Positions 9,489 through 17,524 are shown, numbered from the stretch's first letter. The stretch: 64,000 nt of DNA from Lacinutrix sp. Bg11-31 (GCF_002831665.1 NZ_CP025118.1:62001-126000), one strand, 5' to 3'. Translations and numbers: made by a program. The notes: a model not told the origin generated them from the sequence alone.

Positions 9489-10235
9489 CTAGTTTATGTT
9501 TCTATACATTGCCCAAAGCTGAATGTAGCGCTTATACACAGAAAAAGCATGTACATAACATATTATAAAACCTTCTTTACCATCTAAAAAACCAAATCTT
9601 AAAAAGTATTGGTGCATAAAGCGATACCATGGTCTAAATAGAAAGTGATACAAATTTGGGCGTACATTTTTTTTGTACAATTCTTCAGCTTGAAACGTAC
9701 TGTATTTACTTAGTTTTTCGTTATAATTATCGAAAGATTTATAGGTTTGGTGATCTAAAGCGTGTTTTAACTGTCCGATTTTTTCATCTGTCTCTATAGA
9801 TTCGTGCACAACTTTACCATTGTATTTACAATAGTTTTTATTAAATAAACGTACAGCAACATCTGTTTGAAAGCCACTATATTTTATGCGTTTTCCCATA
9901 AAATTAAAACTTCTTTTTATAAGATAAGCTTTAAGTGGGTTTTCAGAATTTACTTTAGTTACAATTTCGTTTGCTAAATAAGAGGATATTTTTTCGTCTA
10001 AATCAAAAAAAACAACCCAATCATTTTTGGCTTGTGAAATGGCGAAGTTCTTTTGATCCGAAAAATTTTTAAACTCTCGTTGTATAATTGTTACATCATA
10101 CTTTTGGGCTAGAGCAATGGTTTTATCTGTGCTAAAAGAATCGACAATAATAATCTCGTCGGCAAAAGAAAGGCTTTCAATGTAGCTTTCTATGTGTAGT
10201 TCTTCGTTGTAAGTTATTGCTAAAGCGCTTATCAT
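9489..10235 (-). CDS. WaaE/KdtX-like GT2 (LPS core type)
   Basis: The 248-residue protein resembles the WaaE/KdtX group of LPS-core beta-glycosyltransferases. It shows SALAITYNEELHIE, then IIIVDSFSTDKT, NFSDQKNFA and VVFFDLDEKIS, in which the usual DADE is replaced by DLDE. The C-terminal region FLFRPWYRFMHQYF-x-FGFLDGKEG is characteristic of this group and suggests membrane association. It is a paralogue of the gene about 1 kb further on, with which it shares the same motifs in the same order. The polysaccharide deacetylase gene lies between them on the other strand. Confidence 0.82.
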   Translation of the reverse strand: MISALAITYNEELHIESYIESLSFADEIIIVDSFSTDKTIALAQKYDVTIIQREFKNFSDQKNFAISQAKNDWVVFFDLDEKISSYLANEIVTKVNSENPLKAYLIKRSFNFMGKRIKYSGFQTDVAVRLFNKNYCKYNGKVVHESIETDEKIGQLKHALDHQTYKSFDNYNEKLSKYSTFQAEELYKKNVRPNLYHFLFRPWYRFMHQYFLRFGFLDGKEGFIICYVHAFSVYKRYIQLWAMYRNIN

Positions 10236-10373
10236 GTAATTAAAAATCGGATTTATCGATTATATTTGCTTCAAAAGTAGTGAAACTCATTTTTTCTGAA
10301 GGTAAAAGCAACGAGAAAAATATTAGTTTAATGCTTCTAAATGTATTTTGTAACCCGTTTTAATATCAATTTA

Positions 10374-11093
10374 ATGCCAAAGCTTCCCATTTTAATGTAT
10401 CATAGTGTTACAGCTAATGCTAATAAAAGCAAAGGTTTAACAATTTCGATTGAAAATTTGGAAACACAATTTAAATTTTTAAAAGAAAACGGCTATACTA
10501 GCTTACATTTTAACGATTTGCAGTCTTTTAAAACACCAGAAGATTTTCCTAAAAAGGCAGTAATTATAACGTTTGATGATGTTTACGTTAATCAATTAGA
10601 ACATGCTTATCCGCTATTACAAAAATACGAATTGAAAGCCTGTTTTTATATTCCGTTTCAATATGTTGGAGGAGTAAACGAGTGGGATAAAGGGAAAGAG
10701 CCAATTATGTCTGTCGAGCAGCTTAAATCTATGGACTCAAAAACCATAGAGCTTGGGTTGCATTCTTTTGAACATAAAAAGTATAGTGAGTTGTCTATTG
10801 AAACCATTCAAGAAGATTTTAATAAGTGCAAAGCATTTAGTTTCGAGAATAAACTTAATGTAAACAATGTTTTAGCCTATCCTTATGGTAAGTATCCAAA
10901 AAAAGGAAAAACGCAATTAGATTTTTTTAAAGCTTTAAACGAAAATAAGATAGCTTACGGATTACGTATTGGTAATCGTGTAAATAAATTTCCTTTTAAA
11001 AATAATTATGAAGTCCAACGTTTGGATATTAAAGGAGAAGATACTTTAAAGATTTTTGAAAGAAAGTTGAAGAAAGGTAAAAGCTGGTTTTAG
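10374..11093 (+). CDS. Polysaccharide deacetylase family protein
   Basis: The protein (about 239 residues) has the NodB-type carbohydrate esterase 4 layout. LPILMYHSV lies at the start, and VIITFDDVYVNQ around residue 70 carries the catalytic and metal-binding Asp pair. LGLHSFEHKKYSEL supplies the H-x3-H zinc ligands, and LAYPYGKYPKKGK is the fourth motif. It probably removes N- or O-acetyl groups from a surface glycan. I chose the ATG at MPKLPILMYHS; an earlier ATG 33 bases upstream coincides with a promoter-like GTATTTTG stretch. No signal peptide is evident. Confidence 0.85.
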   Translation: MPKLPILMYHSVTANANKSKGLTISIENLETQFKFLKENGYTSLHFNDLQSFKTPEDFPKKAVIITFDDVYVNQLEHAYPLLQKYELKACFYIPFQYVGGVNEWDKGKEPIMSVEQLKSMDSKTIELGLHSFEHKKYSELSIETIQEDFNKCKAFSFENKLNVNNVLAYPYGKYPKKGKTQLDFFKALNENKIAYGLRIGNRVNKFPFKNNYEVQRLDIKGEDTLKIFERKLKKGKSWF

Positions 11094-11147
11094 GCAATAT
11101 TTATTTTCTACACTATTCTTTCTTTAGAAAAGAAGTCAAGAAAGCAT

Positions 11148-11885
11148 TTATCTCATTCCACGCTTTAATAACATTAACTTAACATATCGAGAAAATACAC
11201 CATAAGCATTAACCGTTGCAACTGTTAATCCAGGAATACCATCTAGAAATCCACCACGTAAAATATAGCTGCTAAAAAAACGATAAAAAGGCTTAAAAGC
11301 TAAGTGGAAATAAGTTGCTTTTTTTCCTTTTTTAAGCATTTGCTCTGCTTGAAACCAGGCGTAACTATCTTTTTTACTTATATAATGCTGTAAGCCTTTG
11401 TAAGTAAAATGTAGTACAGGGTTTTCTAATTTTCCAATGGTACCATCTACAATTAATTTTTCGTGCACAGAGCCTTCAAAATGGCATTTTTCCCTTAATA
11501 CCAATCGCGTAACATTATCGCTATGATGATATAGGAACCTGTTCATATAAAAATGAGGAAAATTTAATTTGTATCCAGCATGCTTGCCAGAGGCTATAGC
11601 TTCAAAGACTTCCTGTTGAAGCGATTTTGTAATACGCTCATCTGCATCTATAAATAAAATCCACTCACCAGTTGCATATTGCAAGGCGTGGTTTTTTTGG
11701 TTAGAGAAATTGTCGAAAGTTCTAGAATAGACTTCACAACCCATTTCTTTAGCAATTTTAACTGTATTATCTTTACTGTTAGAATCTATTATAATAATCT
11801 GAGAAGCAAACGCAACAGAGCGAATAGCCTCTTTTATGTAGGCTTCTTCATTATAAGTTGGAATTATGACTGTAATAGATTTCAT
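11148..11885 (-). CDS. WaaE/KdtX-like GT2, paralogue
   Basis: The 245-residue protein carries the full WaaE/KdtX set: TVIIPTYNEEAYI, IIIDSNSKDNT, NFSNQKNHAL, ILFIDADERIT with the canonical DADE metal motif, and a C-terminal LAFKPFYRFFSSYI-x-RGGFLDGIPG. It is clearly paralogous to the WaaE-like gene to its left, which has DLDE instead of DADE. This one therefore looks the more standard member. Such enzymes add hexose to inner-core heptose or an equivalent sugar of LPS. It is divergent from the next GT2 gene, whose promoter lies in the 44-base gap. Confidence 0.85.
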   Translation of the reverse strand: MKSITVIIPTYNEEAYIKEAIRSVAFASQIIIIDSNSKDNTVKIAKEMGCEVYSRTFDNFSNQKNHALQYATGEWILFIDADERITKSLQQEVFEAIASGKHAGYKLNFPHFYMNRFLYHHSDNVTRLVLREKCHFEGSVHEKLIVDGTIGKLENPVLHFTYKGLQHYISKKDSYAWFQAEQMLKKGKKATYFHLAFKPFYRFFSSYILRGGFLDGIPGLTVATVNAYGVFSRYVKLMLLKRGMR

Positions 11886-11913
11886 ATAAAATGCGAAATT
11901 ACTAAAATAACTT

Positions 11914-11921
11914 TATATTTG
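11914..11921 (+). promoter_or_regulatory. Bacteroidota -7 box (TATATTTG), near-leaderless
   Basis: TATATTTG is an exact TAnnTTTG match, and only 8 bases separate it from the ATG of the following GT2 gene. If it is used, the transcript would have almost no leader. Confidence 0.5.
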
Positions 11922-11929
11922 TTTCTATA

Positions 11930-12751
11930 ATGAAAATAGATACTTCAATAATAATTAGCACCTATAATTCGCCAGAATGGTTAGCAAAAGTGCTACATGG
12001 TTATAATAACCAAACCTACAGTAATTTCGAAATAGTAATTGCAGACGATGGTTCTAAACAAGAAACAATAGATTTAATTGAAGCCTTAAAGGCTGAGATG
12101 GTGTATCCTATTATTCATGTTTGGCATGAAGATAATGGTTTCCAAAAATCACAAATTTTAAATAAGGCTATTGTGCAATGTACAACGGACTATATTATAA
12201 TGTCCGATGGAGATTGTATTCCTAGAAAAGATTTTGTGGAGGTACATGTAAAAGAACGGGAAGAAGGTTATTTCTTGTCTGGTGGCTATTTTATGTTACC
12301 TATGTCTATTTCTAAAGCTATTACTAAAGACGATATTAATAAAGAGCATTGTTTTAATATAAAGTGGCTTAAAAAAAATGGTTTAAAAGCCTCTTTTAAA
12401 AATAACAAGATAACTGCAAAAGGTTTAAAAGCATCTTTTTTAAACGCTATTACACCAACTAATGCGAGTTGGAATGGACATAACGCATCAGGCTGGAAAA
12501 AAGATATTGTTGCTATTAATGGTTTCGATGAGCGTATGCAATATGGAGGTCAAGATCGAGAACTTGGAGAGCGTTTAATGAACTTAGGAATAAAAAGCAA
12601 ACAGATTAGGTACTCTGCAATATGTATTCATTTAGACCATAAGCGTGGTTATAAAAATGAAGCTTCCATAGCTAAAAATAGAGCTATTAGAGCTATTACC
12701 AAAAACGAGAAAAAGGCATGGACAGACTCTGGAATTATTAAAAAAAAATAA
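11930..12751 (+). CDS. Glycosyltransferase family 2 with C-terminal galactosyltransferase-like region
   Basis: The 273-residue protein begins with TSIIISTYNSPEWL, followed by IVIADDGSKQET and DYIIMSDGDCIPR, where DGD is the metal motif near residue 95. A later GWKKDIVAINGFDERM-x-YGGQDRELGER block is the GT7C-type C-terminal part that often binds acceptor and metal. This architecture is common among Bacteroidota LPS and capsule enzymes. Its stop lies 4 bases from the end of the convergent GT9 gene. Donor specificity cannot be inferred with confidence. Confidence 0.87.
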   Translation: MKIDTSIIISTYNSPEWLAKVLHGYNNQTYSNFEIVIADDGSKQETIDLIEALKAEMVYPIIHVWHEDNGFQKSQILNKAIVQCTTDYIIMSDGDCIPRKDFVEVHVKEREEGYFLSGGYFMLPMSISKAITKDDINKEHCFNIKWLKKNGLKASFKNNKITAKGLKASFLNAITPTNASWNGHNASGWKKDIVAINGFDERMQYGGQDRELGERLMNLGIKSKQIRYSAICIHLDHKRGYKNEASIAKNRAIRAITKNEKKAWTDSGIIKKK

Positions 12752-12755
12752 AAGC

Positions 12756-13835
12756 TTATCGTTTTTGAGCTTTCAAATGTAATGCTAAGAAAGGAAGTAG
12801 TTTGGGTAAAATTAATTCAGGTGTTAACATTTGGTAAAGTTCCGAAGGATTTTTTTCAATATTACGGCGTTCTTCAACACTAAATTCATTAAAAAGATTT
12901 GGTTTGCTTTCAAGTAAGTGAACAGATGTGTGCATTTTACCATCTTCAAAACTAGCCCAATGTTCCTTTAAAACATAAGGAGAGAAAATAGTAAAAGTAG
13001 GCTTGTTTAAAGCTTTACTTATGTGTATTGTTCCACCTTCGTTACCAACTAATAATGTGCATTTATTCATTAACTTAATAAAACCACGAATACTATCTTC
13101 GTAGATGTCTATTACAATTTGGTCTTTATCGGCACATTGTTCGTAAATTTCTAAAGCGTCCTTTTTTTGGTGTGGCGCATAGTTAAATAGAATATTAACC
13201 TTGTATGTTTTAGTAATGTAATCTATAAGTTCAACAATATACTTGTAAGGCATAGATTTTTGAGGTGTACTTCCTAAAACACCAAGCATTACAAAAGGCT
13301 TATCGTAATTGTCTAGCTTATTATATTGTTGCTCTTTTTCGGTTAAGAAAATTTTTGGCTCGTAATCAACATCACTTTTTGTTATATCAAAAACAGAGGT
13401 TACCATATTTACACGATCTTCAATCGCTTTACCACAGTTTTTAGTTTTCTCTTTTAAAAGAGGAATATTGTGAGAGTAAAATGGTAATGGCGGATTTTTA
13501 TCGCGCTTTTTAAAGCCAATTCTAACAGGAGCATTAGAAGCCAGGCAAATTAAACGACTCTGTAATTTCGCATAAGGATCGAAAATAATATCATATTTAT
13601 TGTTGCGAAGCTTATTAATAAGCTTGGTAAGATTTCCAAATTTCTTCAATTCGGCATCATTAACAGCAATAATATTATCAATATTAGGATTGTTCTCAAT
13701 AACGCCAACAGTATAATCGTAAACCAGATAGTCAATTAAACTATCTGGATAGATTTTTTTCATGTTTTGTGCAATAATAGATGCTATAAGCACATCTCCA
13801 ATACGTTTATTCTGTATAACTAAGATTTTTTTCAT
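12756..13835 (-). CDS. Glycosyltransferase family 9 (ADP-heptose:LPS heptosyltransferase-like)
   Basis: The 359-residue protein is a GT-B fold member of GT9. It opens with ILVIQNKRIGDVLIAS (the conserved R-x-GD-x-L/V), has VMLGVLGSTPQKSMP in the C-terminal nucleotide-binding half, and LLVGNEGGTIHISKALNKP, equivalent to the G-x-DSG-x-x-H-x-A motif of WaaC/WaaF. In LPS these enzymes transfer L-glycero-D-manno-heptose to the core. Many Bacteroidota lack heptose in the core, so the true donor could differ. The Kdo-kinase-like gene lies on the other strand next door. Confidence 0.85.
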   Translation of the reverse strand: MKKILVIQNKRIGDVLIASIIAQNMKKIYPDSLIDYLVYDYTVGVIENNPNIDNIIAVNDAELKKFGNLTKLINKLRNNKYDIIFDPYAKLQSRLICLASNAPVRIGFKKRDKNPPLPFYSHNIPLLKEKTKNCGKAIEDRVNMVTSVFDITKSDVDYEPKIFLTEKEQQYNKLDNYDKPFVMLGVLGSTPQKSMPYKYIVELIDYITKTYKVNILFNYAPHQKKDALEIYEQCADKDQIVIDIYEDSIRGFIKLMNKCTLLVGNEGGTIHISKALNKPTFTIFSPYVLKEHWASFEDGKMHTSVHLLESKPNLFNEFSVEERRNIEKNPSELYQMLTPELILPKLLPFLALHLKAQKR

Positions 13836-13954
13836 TTAAGCCAAAGGCGTTTCAGTATCCATTTTTCCGAAAGATTCAGAAGTTAAAAGCACTTTAATAA
13901 GGATATGTATGCAAAATATTGTTTTTTCGGCTTTTATTAAAATTTAGATTCATA

Positions 13955-13962
13955 TATCTTTG
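13955..13962 (+). promoter_or_regulatory. Bacteroidota -7 box (TATCTTTG) for kinase-like gene
   Basis: TATCTTTG matches TAnnTTTG exactly and lies 17 bases before the ATG of the Kdo-kinase-like gene. A TTG codon immediately precedes that ATG and gives one extra residue; the ATG is the simpler start. Confidence 0.6.
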
Positions 13963-13979
13963 AGAAATAATAAAACTTG

Positions 13980-14741
13980 ATGCAAAACATTTACTTACAT
14001 AATAAGTACGAACATTTAAAAATAGATATTTTAGAATGCATCACGCATTTTAATACAAAAGGAAATTACGTTACTAAAGGTGAAAGAAACGTAATTAAAA
14101 GTTTTAAAATAGGAGGAGAGACCTTAAACGTAAAGTCGTTTAAAACGCCAAAACTTATAAATAGTTTTGTGTATAAACATCTTAGAAAAAGCAAAGCAAA
14201 ACGCTCTTTCGAATATGCTATAAAACTAATAGATTGTAATATTTCTACACCTTTTCCAGTTGGTTATGTTGAAAACACTAATGCTAGCGGATTAACATCA
14301 AGCTATTATATTAGCAAACATGTAGACTACGATTTCGATTTTAGAGTATTAATTCATAATCCATTATTTAGTAATCGAGATGAGATTTTAAGGCAGTTCA
14401 CTCAATTTACATACAAACTACACGAAAACAATATTAACTTTTTAGACCACTCGCCAGGTAATACGCTAATTGTCGAAAACGGATCCAAATACGATTTCTA
14501 TTTAATAGATTTAAACCGTATGCAGTTTGAGACTATGGATCTAGAAAAACGAATGGAAAACCTAAAACGTTTATGGTTGTCTAAAAAAATGATTCGAATA
14601 ATAGCTACAGAATATGCAGAAATAAGCGAATACCCATTCGAAGAAGTTTACAACTTACTACTACAATCTTCTCAAGATTTTAAAAGAAGAATTAATAGAA
14701 AAAAGTATTTAAAAAGGAAGTACTTAAAAAAGAAAAAGTAG
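13980..14741 (+). CDS. Kdo/lipopolysaccharide kinase-like protein
   Basis: The protein of about 253 residues looks like the KdkA/WaaP/InaA kinase-like group that phosphorylates Kdo or heptose in the LPS inner core. A lysine-containing strand (LNVKSFK, near residue 48) could be the ATP-binding Lys. The catalytic loop is FLDHSPGNTLI (H-x-x-x-N) and the metal site is FYLIDLNRMQF, where DLN replaces DFG. These are as in Bacteroidota 'Kdo domain-containing' proteins. The C-terminus is very basic (KKYLKRKYLKKKK), suggesting contact with the membrane surface. It closes the LPS block. Kinase activity is inferred from motifs only. Confidence 0.75.
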   Translation: MQNIYLHNKYEHLKIDILECITHFNTKGNYVTKGERNVIKSFKIGGETLNVKSFKTPKLINSFVYKHLRKSKAKRSFEYAIKLIDCNISTPFPVGYVENTNASGLTSSYYISKHVDYDFDFRVLIHNPLFSNRDEILRQFTQFTYKLHENNINFLDHSPGNTLIVENGSKYDFYLIDLNRMQFETMDLEKRMENLKRLWLSKKMIRIIATEYAEISEYPFEEVYNLLLQSSQDFKRRINRKKYLKRKYLKKKK

Positions 14742-14744
14742 GTT

Positions 14745-14835
14745 TCAGTAATCAGTAATCAGTAATCAGTAATCAGTAATCAGTAATCAGTAATCAGTAA
14801 TCAGTAATCAGTAATCAGTGAGCAGTGAGCAGTCT
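14745..14835. repeat. Tandem heptamer array (TCAGTAA)10 with degenerate tail
   Basis: Ten perfect head-to-tail copies of TCAGTAA start just after the kinase-like gene, followed by the variants TCAGTGA, GCAGTGA and GCAGTCT. The array lies between two convergent genes and runs into a hairpin whose left arm is made from the last degenerate units. Copy number is likely to vary between strains. Confidence 0.95.
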
Positions 14836-14869
14836 TGAGCAAAACTGCCAACTGAAGACTGCTCACTGC
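14822..14869. repeat. 15-bp perfect inverted repeat at the end of the heptamer array
   Basis: GCAGTGAGCAGTCTT (left arm) is matched exactly by its reverse complement, with an 18-base loop. It sits between the convergent kinase-like and dapD genes. It could act as a transcription barrier, but no T-run follows it on either strand, so it is not a standard intrinsic terminator. Confidence 0.85.
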
Positions 14870-14882
14870 CTACTTAAAACTA

Positions 14883-15698
14883 TTAAACCGCTACATTATA
14901 CTCACGTAACGCATCATTTAAAGACGTTTTCTTATTTGTACTCTCCTTACGCTTTCCTATAATTAAAGCACAAGGTACTTGAAACTCTCCAGCTGGAAAC
15001 TTTTTAGTATAACTTCCAGGAATTACTACAGAACGAGCAGGTACAACACCTTTAGTTTCCACAGGCTCATCACCAGTAACATCTATAATTTTAGTACTCA
15101 TAGTTAAAACAACATTAGCACCTAAAACCGCTTCTTTTTCTACTCTTACACCTTCAACAACAATACAACGACTACCAATAAAAGCACCATCCTCAATAAT
15201 TACAGGAGCAGCTTGTAAAGGCTCTAAAACACCACCAATTCCAACACCACCAGAAAGATGTACATTTTTGCCAATTTGAGCACAACTACCAACCGTTGCC
15301 CAAGTATCTACCATTGTACCTTCATCTACATAAGCACCAATATTTACATAACTAGGCATTAAAATAGTTCCACTAGCAATAAACGCACCATGTCTAGCAA
15401 CAGCATGTGGTACAACACGAATTCCTTTAGCAGCATAACCTGTCTTTAATGGAATTTTATCATGATATTCAAAAATTCCAACTTCCATAGTTTCCATTTT
15501 TTGAATAGGAAAATACAACACTACAGCTTTCTTAACCCATTCGTTTACTTGCCAACCGTTATCAACTGGTTCCGCAACGCGCAAAGTACCTTCATCAAGC
15601 AATCCTACTACTTTTCTAATAGCAGCTTGCGTGGTGTCTTCTTTTAATAAATCTCGATTGTCCCAAGCGTTTTCTATGATTTGTTGTAATGCTTTCAT
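14883..15698 (-). CDS. dapD: 2,3,4,5-tetrahydropyridine-2,6-dicarboxylate N-succinyltransferase
   Basis: The 271-residue protein is DapD of the succinylase branch of meso-diaminopimelate and lysine synthesis. An N-terminal helical domain is followed by a left-handed beta-helix with hexapeptide repeats: PSYVNIGAYVDEGTMVDTW, VGSCAQIGKNVHLSGG, and IIEDGAFIGSRC. The DEGTMVDTW and GGVGIGGVLEP motifs are diagnostic. It uses succinyl-CoA, made by the enzyme whose beta subunit (sucC) is also in the window, and feeds the pathway that ends with lysA at about 58 kb. It stands alone, convergent with the LPS block. Confidence 0.95.
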   Translation of the reverse strand: MKALQQIIENAWDNRDLLKEDTTQAAIRKVVGLLDEGTLRVAEPVDNGWQVNEWVKKAVVLYFPIQKMETMEVGIFEYHDKIPLKTGYAAKGIRVVPHAVARHGAFIASGTILMPSYVNIGAYVDEGTMVDTWATVGSCAQIGKNVHLSGGVGIGGVLEPLQAAPVIIEDGAFIGSRCIVVEGVRVEKEAVLGANVVLTMSTKIIDVTGDEPVETKGVVPARSVVIPGSYTKKFPAGEFQVPCALIIGKRKESTNKKTSLNDALREYNVAV

Positions 15699-15704
15699 GT
15701 CAAA

Positions 15705-15777
15705 TTTTATTTGTCATTCCCTCGAAAGCGGGAATCTTATTATTTTTTTGTTTCCGTGAAAACGAAAATCTTATTAT
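15705..15777. repeat. Two diverged tandem copies of a small 'TTCCCTCGAAAGCGGGAATCTTATTATT' type hairpin unit
   Basis: Two adjacent units of about 30 bases share the ending AATCTTATTATT. The first forms a small hairpin TTCCCTC-GAAA-GCGGGAA; the second (GTTTCCGTGAAAACGAAAAT) has lost most of the pairing. Related hairpins occur near 53.74 kb and 61.51 kb. The function is unknown. Confidence 0.6.
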
Positions 15778-15792
15778 TGTTAATTTTTTTTT

Positions 15793-15880
15793 GGGCGTGC
15801 CCTAAAGGTCAGGCTGTCACTACTCGCTTTTTTTGAGAAAAACAAAAAAGAGCTCAAACAAACCGTTCCATCCTTCACGC
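15793..15880. repeat. 88-bp structured dispersed element, copy 1
   Basis: The element starts GGGCGTGCCC and ends TCCTTCACGC, with the strongly conserved core CACTACTCGCT and AGCTCAAACAAACCGTT. Its end arms GCGTG/CACGC pair, and an inner hairpin forms from CTTTTTTTG and CAAAAAAG. A second copy lies at about 53.8 kb. It sits between the divergent dapD and ruvX genes, in a 261-base gap that otherwise holds only the small hairpin units and the ruvX promoter. Confidence 0.85.
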
Positions 15881-15937
15881 AAATATAACCTCTATTTATA
15901 ATTTGGCATAATATTTATGTATGTAGTATAGAATCCG

Positions 15938-15945
15938 TAAATTTG
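15938..15945 (+). promoter_or_regulatory. Bacteroidota -7 box (TAAATTTG) for ruvX
   Basis: TAAATTTG matches TAnnTTTG and lies 14 bases before the ruvX ATG, giving a leader of under 10 bases. Confidence 0.5.
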
Positions 15946-15959
15946 CACAAAAATTAACA

Positions 15960-16370
15960 ATGGCTCAAATTCTAGCAATAGATTATGGAAAAGTAAGAAC
16001 AGGATTAGCTGTCACAGACGATATGCAAATTATCGCATCTGGGCTAACAACTGTTCCTACAAAAGAACTGTTAGATTTTTTAAAAGACTATACTAAAAAA
16101 GAGAACGTAGAGTTGTTTTTAGTAGGCGAACCTAAACAAATGAATAACGAAGCCAGCGAAAGCGAAGCTTTAATTATTCCTTTTATTAGTAAGTTAAAAA
16201 CCTTTTTTCCAAACATACCAATAAAGAGAGTAGACGAGCGTTTTACTTCTAAAATGGCTGTGCAAACCATGATTGATAGTGGGTTAAAGAAAAAACAAAG
16301 AAAAAACAAAGCACTTGTTGATGAGATTAGTGCAACAATAATATTACAAAGTTACCTTTACAATAAATAA
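15960..16370 (+). CDS. ruvX: Holliday junction resolvase-like / pre-16S rRNA nuclease (YqgF family)
   Basis: The 136-residue protein is a full-length YqgF/RuvX with an RNase H-like fold. ILAIDYGKVRTGLAV provides the first catalytic Asp and the DYG-x-x-R-x-G signature. LFLVGEPKQM is the second strand, RVDERFTSKMA carries the DER-x-T-S motif, and LVDEISATIIL supplies the final acidic residue. The family trims the 5' end of pre-16S rRNA in E. coli and resolves junction-like structures in vitro. It is followed after 4 bases by def, so these form an operon. Confidence 0.93.
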   Translation: MAQILAIDYGKVRTGLAVTDDMQIIASGLTTVPTKELLDFLKDYTKKENVELFLVGEPKQMNNEASESEALIIPFISKLKTFFPNIPIKRVDERFTSKMAVQTMIDSGLKKKQRKNKALVDEISATIILQSYLYNK

Positions 16371-16374
16371 TAAT

Positions 16375-16965
16375 ATGGTATTACCAATAGTCGCTTATGG
16401 CGATCCAGTTTTAAAATTGAAAGCGAAAGCAATCGCAAAAGATTATCCTAATTTAAAGGCGTTAATAGCTAACATGGAAGAAACCATGCATGGTGCTTTT
16501 GGTGTTGGTTTAGCAGCACCACAAATAGGTTTACCAATACGCATGTTTTTGGTAGATGCTTCGCCTTTTGCAGATGATGATGTTCTTGAAGACGATGAAC
16601 GTGCTTTCTTAGAAAATTTTAAACACACATTTATTAATCCAACTATTCTAGAAGAAACTGGAGACGAGTGGGCTTTTAACGAAGGTTGCTTAAGTATTCC
16701 AGATGTTAGAGAAGATGTATTTAGAAAGCCAAACATTAAAATAGAATATTTTGATGAAGACTTTAAAAAACACACCATGGCATTAGATGGATTGGCTGCA
16801 AGAGTATTTCAGCACGAGTACGATCATATTGAAGGTGTATTATTTACAGATAAGCTTTCTAGCTTAAAGAAACGCTTAATAAAGGGTAAGTTGCTTAACA
16901 TTTCTAAAGGGAAAATTATAGTAGATTACAGAATGAAGTTTCCTAACATGAAAAAGAAGCGTTAA
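16375..16965 (+). CDS. def: Peptide deformylase
   Basis: The 196-residue protein removes the formyl group from the N-terminal methionine of new proteins. All three family motifs are present: GVGLAAPQIG near residue 46, EGCLSIP near residue 108 whose cysteine is a metal ligand, and QHEYDHIEG near residue 147 with the HExxH histidines and catalytic Glu. An insertion rich in acidic residues (FADDDVLEDDE) after the first motif is common in Bacteroidota deformylases. It follows ruvX closely and is followed by the DUF5606 gene after 57 bases. Confidence 0.96.
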   Translation: MVLPIVAYGDPVLKLKAKAIAKDYPNLKALIANMEETMHGAFGVGLAAPQIGLPIRMFLVDASPFADDDVLEDDERAFLENFKHTFINPTILEETGDEWAFNEGCLSIPDVREDVFRKPNIKIEYFDEDFKKHTMALDGLAARVFQHEYDHIEGVLFTDKLSSLKKRLIKGKLLNISKGKIIVDYRMKFPNMKKKR

Positions 16966-17022
16966 AAACTTGCAAAACAAAATCGAGTACAAGATATTTG
17001 CGCTCCTTAATAAAAAATAAAT

Positions 17023-17439
17023 ATGGCATTAGATAAAATATTAGCAATCGCAGGAAAACCAGGTTTGTACGAATTAATCACACAAACTAGAGGTGGCTTT
17101 ATTGCAAAATCTTTATTAGATAATCGTAAAATTTCTGTTGGTATCCAGCAAAACGTTAGCATATTAAGCGAAATTGCAATTTACACACTAACAGAAGAAG
17201 TGCCTTTACGTACCGTTTTAAGTAAAATTAAAGCTAAAGAAAATGGCGGACAAACTTCAATAAGTCACAAAGAAGGAAAAGAGAAATTAGAAGAATATTT
17301 TTTCGAAGTGTTACCAGATTACGATGAAGATAGAGTTTATGCAAGCGATATAAAGAAAGTTGTACAATGGTACAATATGCTTCAAAAAAATGATTTATTA
17401 GATTTAGAAGACATTAAAAAATCTGACGAAGAAGAATAG
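17023..17439 (+). CDS. DUF5606 domain protein
   Basis: The 138-residue acidic protein matches DUF5606, a short family confined to Bacteroidota with no known function. It opens ALDKILAIAGKPGLYEL, then has a strand-rich N-terminal half with RGGFIAKSLLDNRK. A helical C-terminal half with DYDEDRVYASDIKKVVQWY ends in an acidic tail. No signal peptide or membrane helix is seen, so it is cytosolic. It follows ruvX-def on the same strand, as is usual in flavobacteria, and its transcript ends at a clear terminator before mazG. Confidence 0.85.
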   Translation: MALDKILAIAGKPGLYELITQTRGGFIAKSLLDNRKISVGIQQNVSILSEIAIYTLTEEVPLRTVLSKIKAKENGGQTSISHKEGKEKLEEYFFEVLPDYDEDRVYASDIKKVVQWYNMLQKNDLLDLEDIKKSDEEE

Positions 17440-17464
17440 AAATTCTACTTTAATACTATAAATT

Positions 17465-17493
17465 AAAATCCAGCTTTTTAGCTGGATTTTTTT
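17465..17493 (+). terminator. Intrinsic terminator after DUF5606 gene
   Basis: AAATCCAGC and GCTGGATTT pair around a TTTTTA loop and are followed by a run of seven T. It separates the ruvX-def-DUF5606 transcript from mazG. Confidence 0.9.
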
Positions 17494-17524
17494 GTTTACG
17501 GTATATTTACAAAAATATTATTTT

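Noticed and set aside
14745..14821. Possible CRISPR array
   Set aside because: The unit is 7 bases with no spacers and no cas genes; it is a simple tandem repeat.
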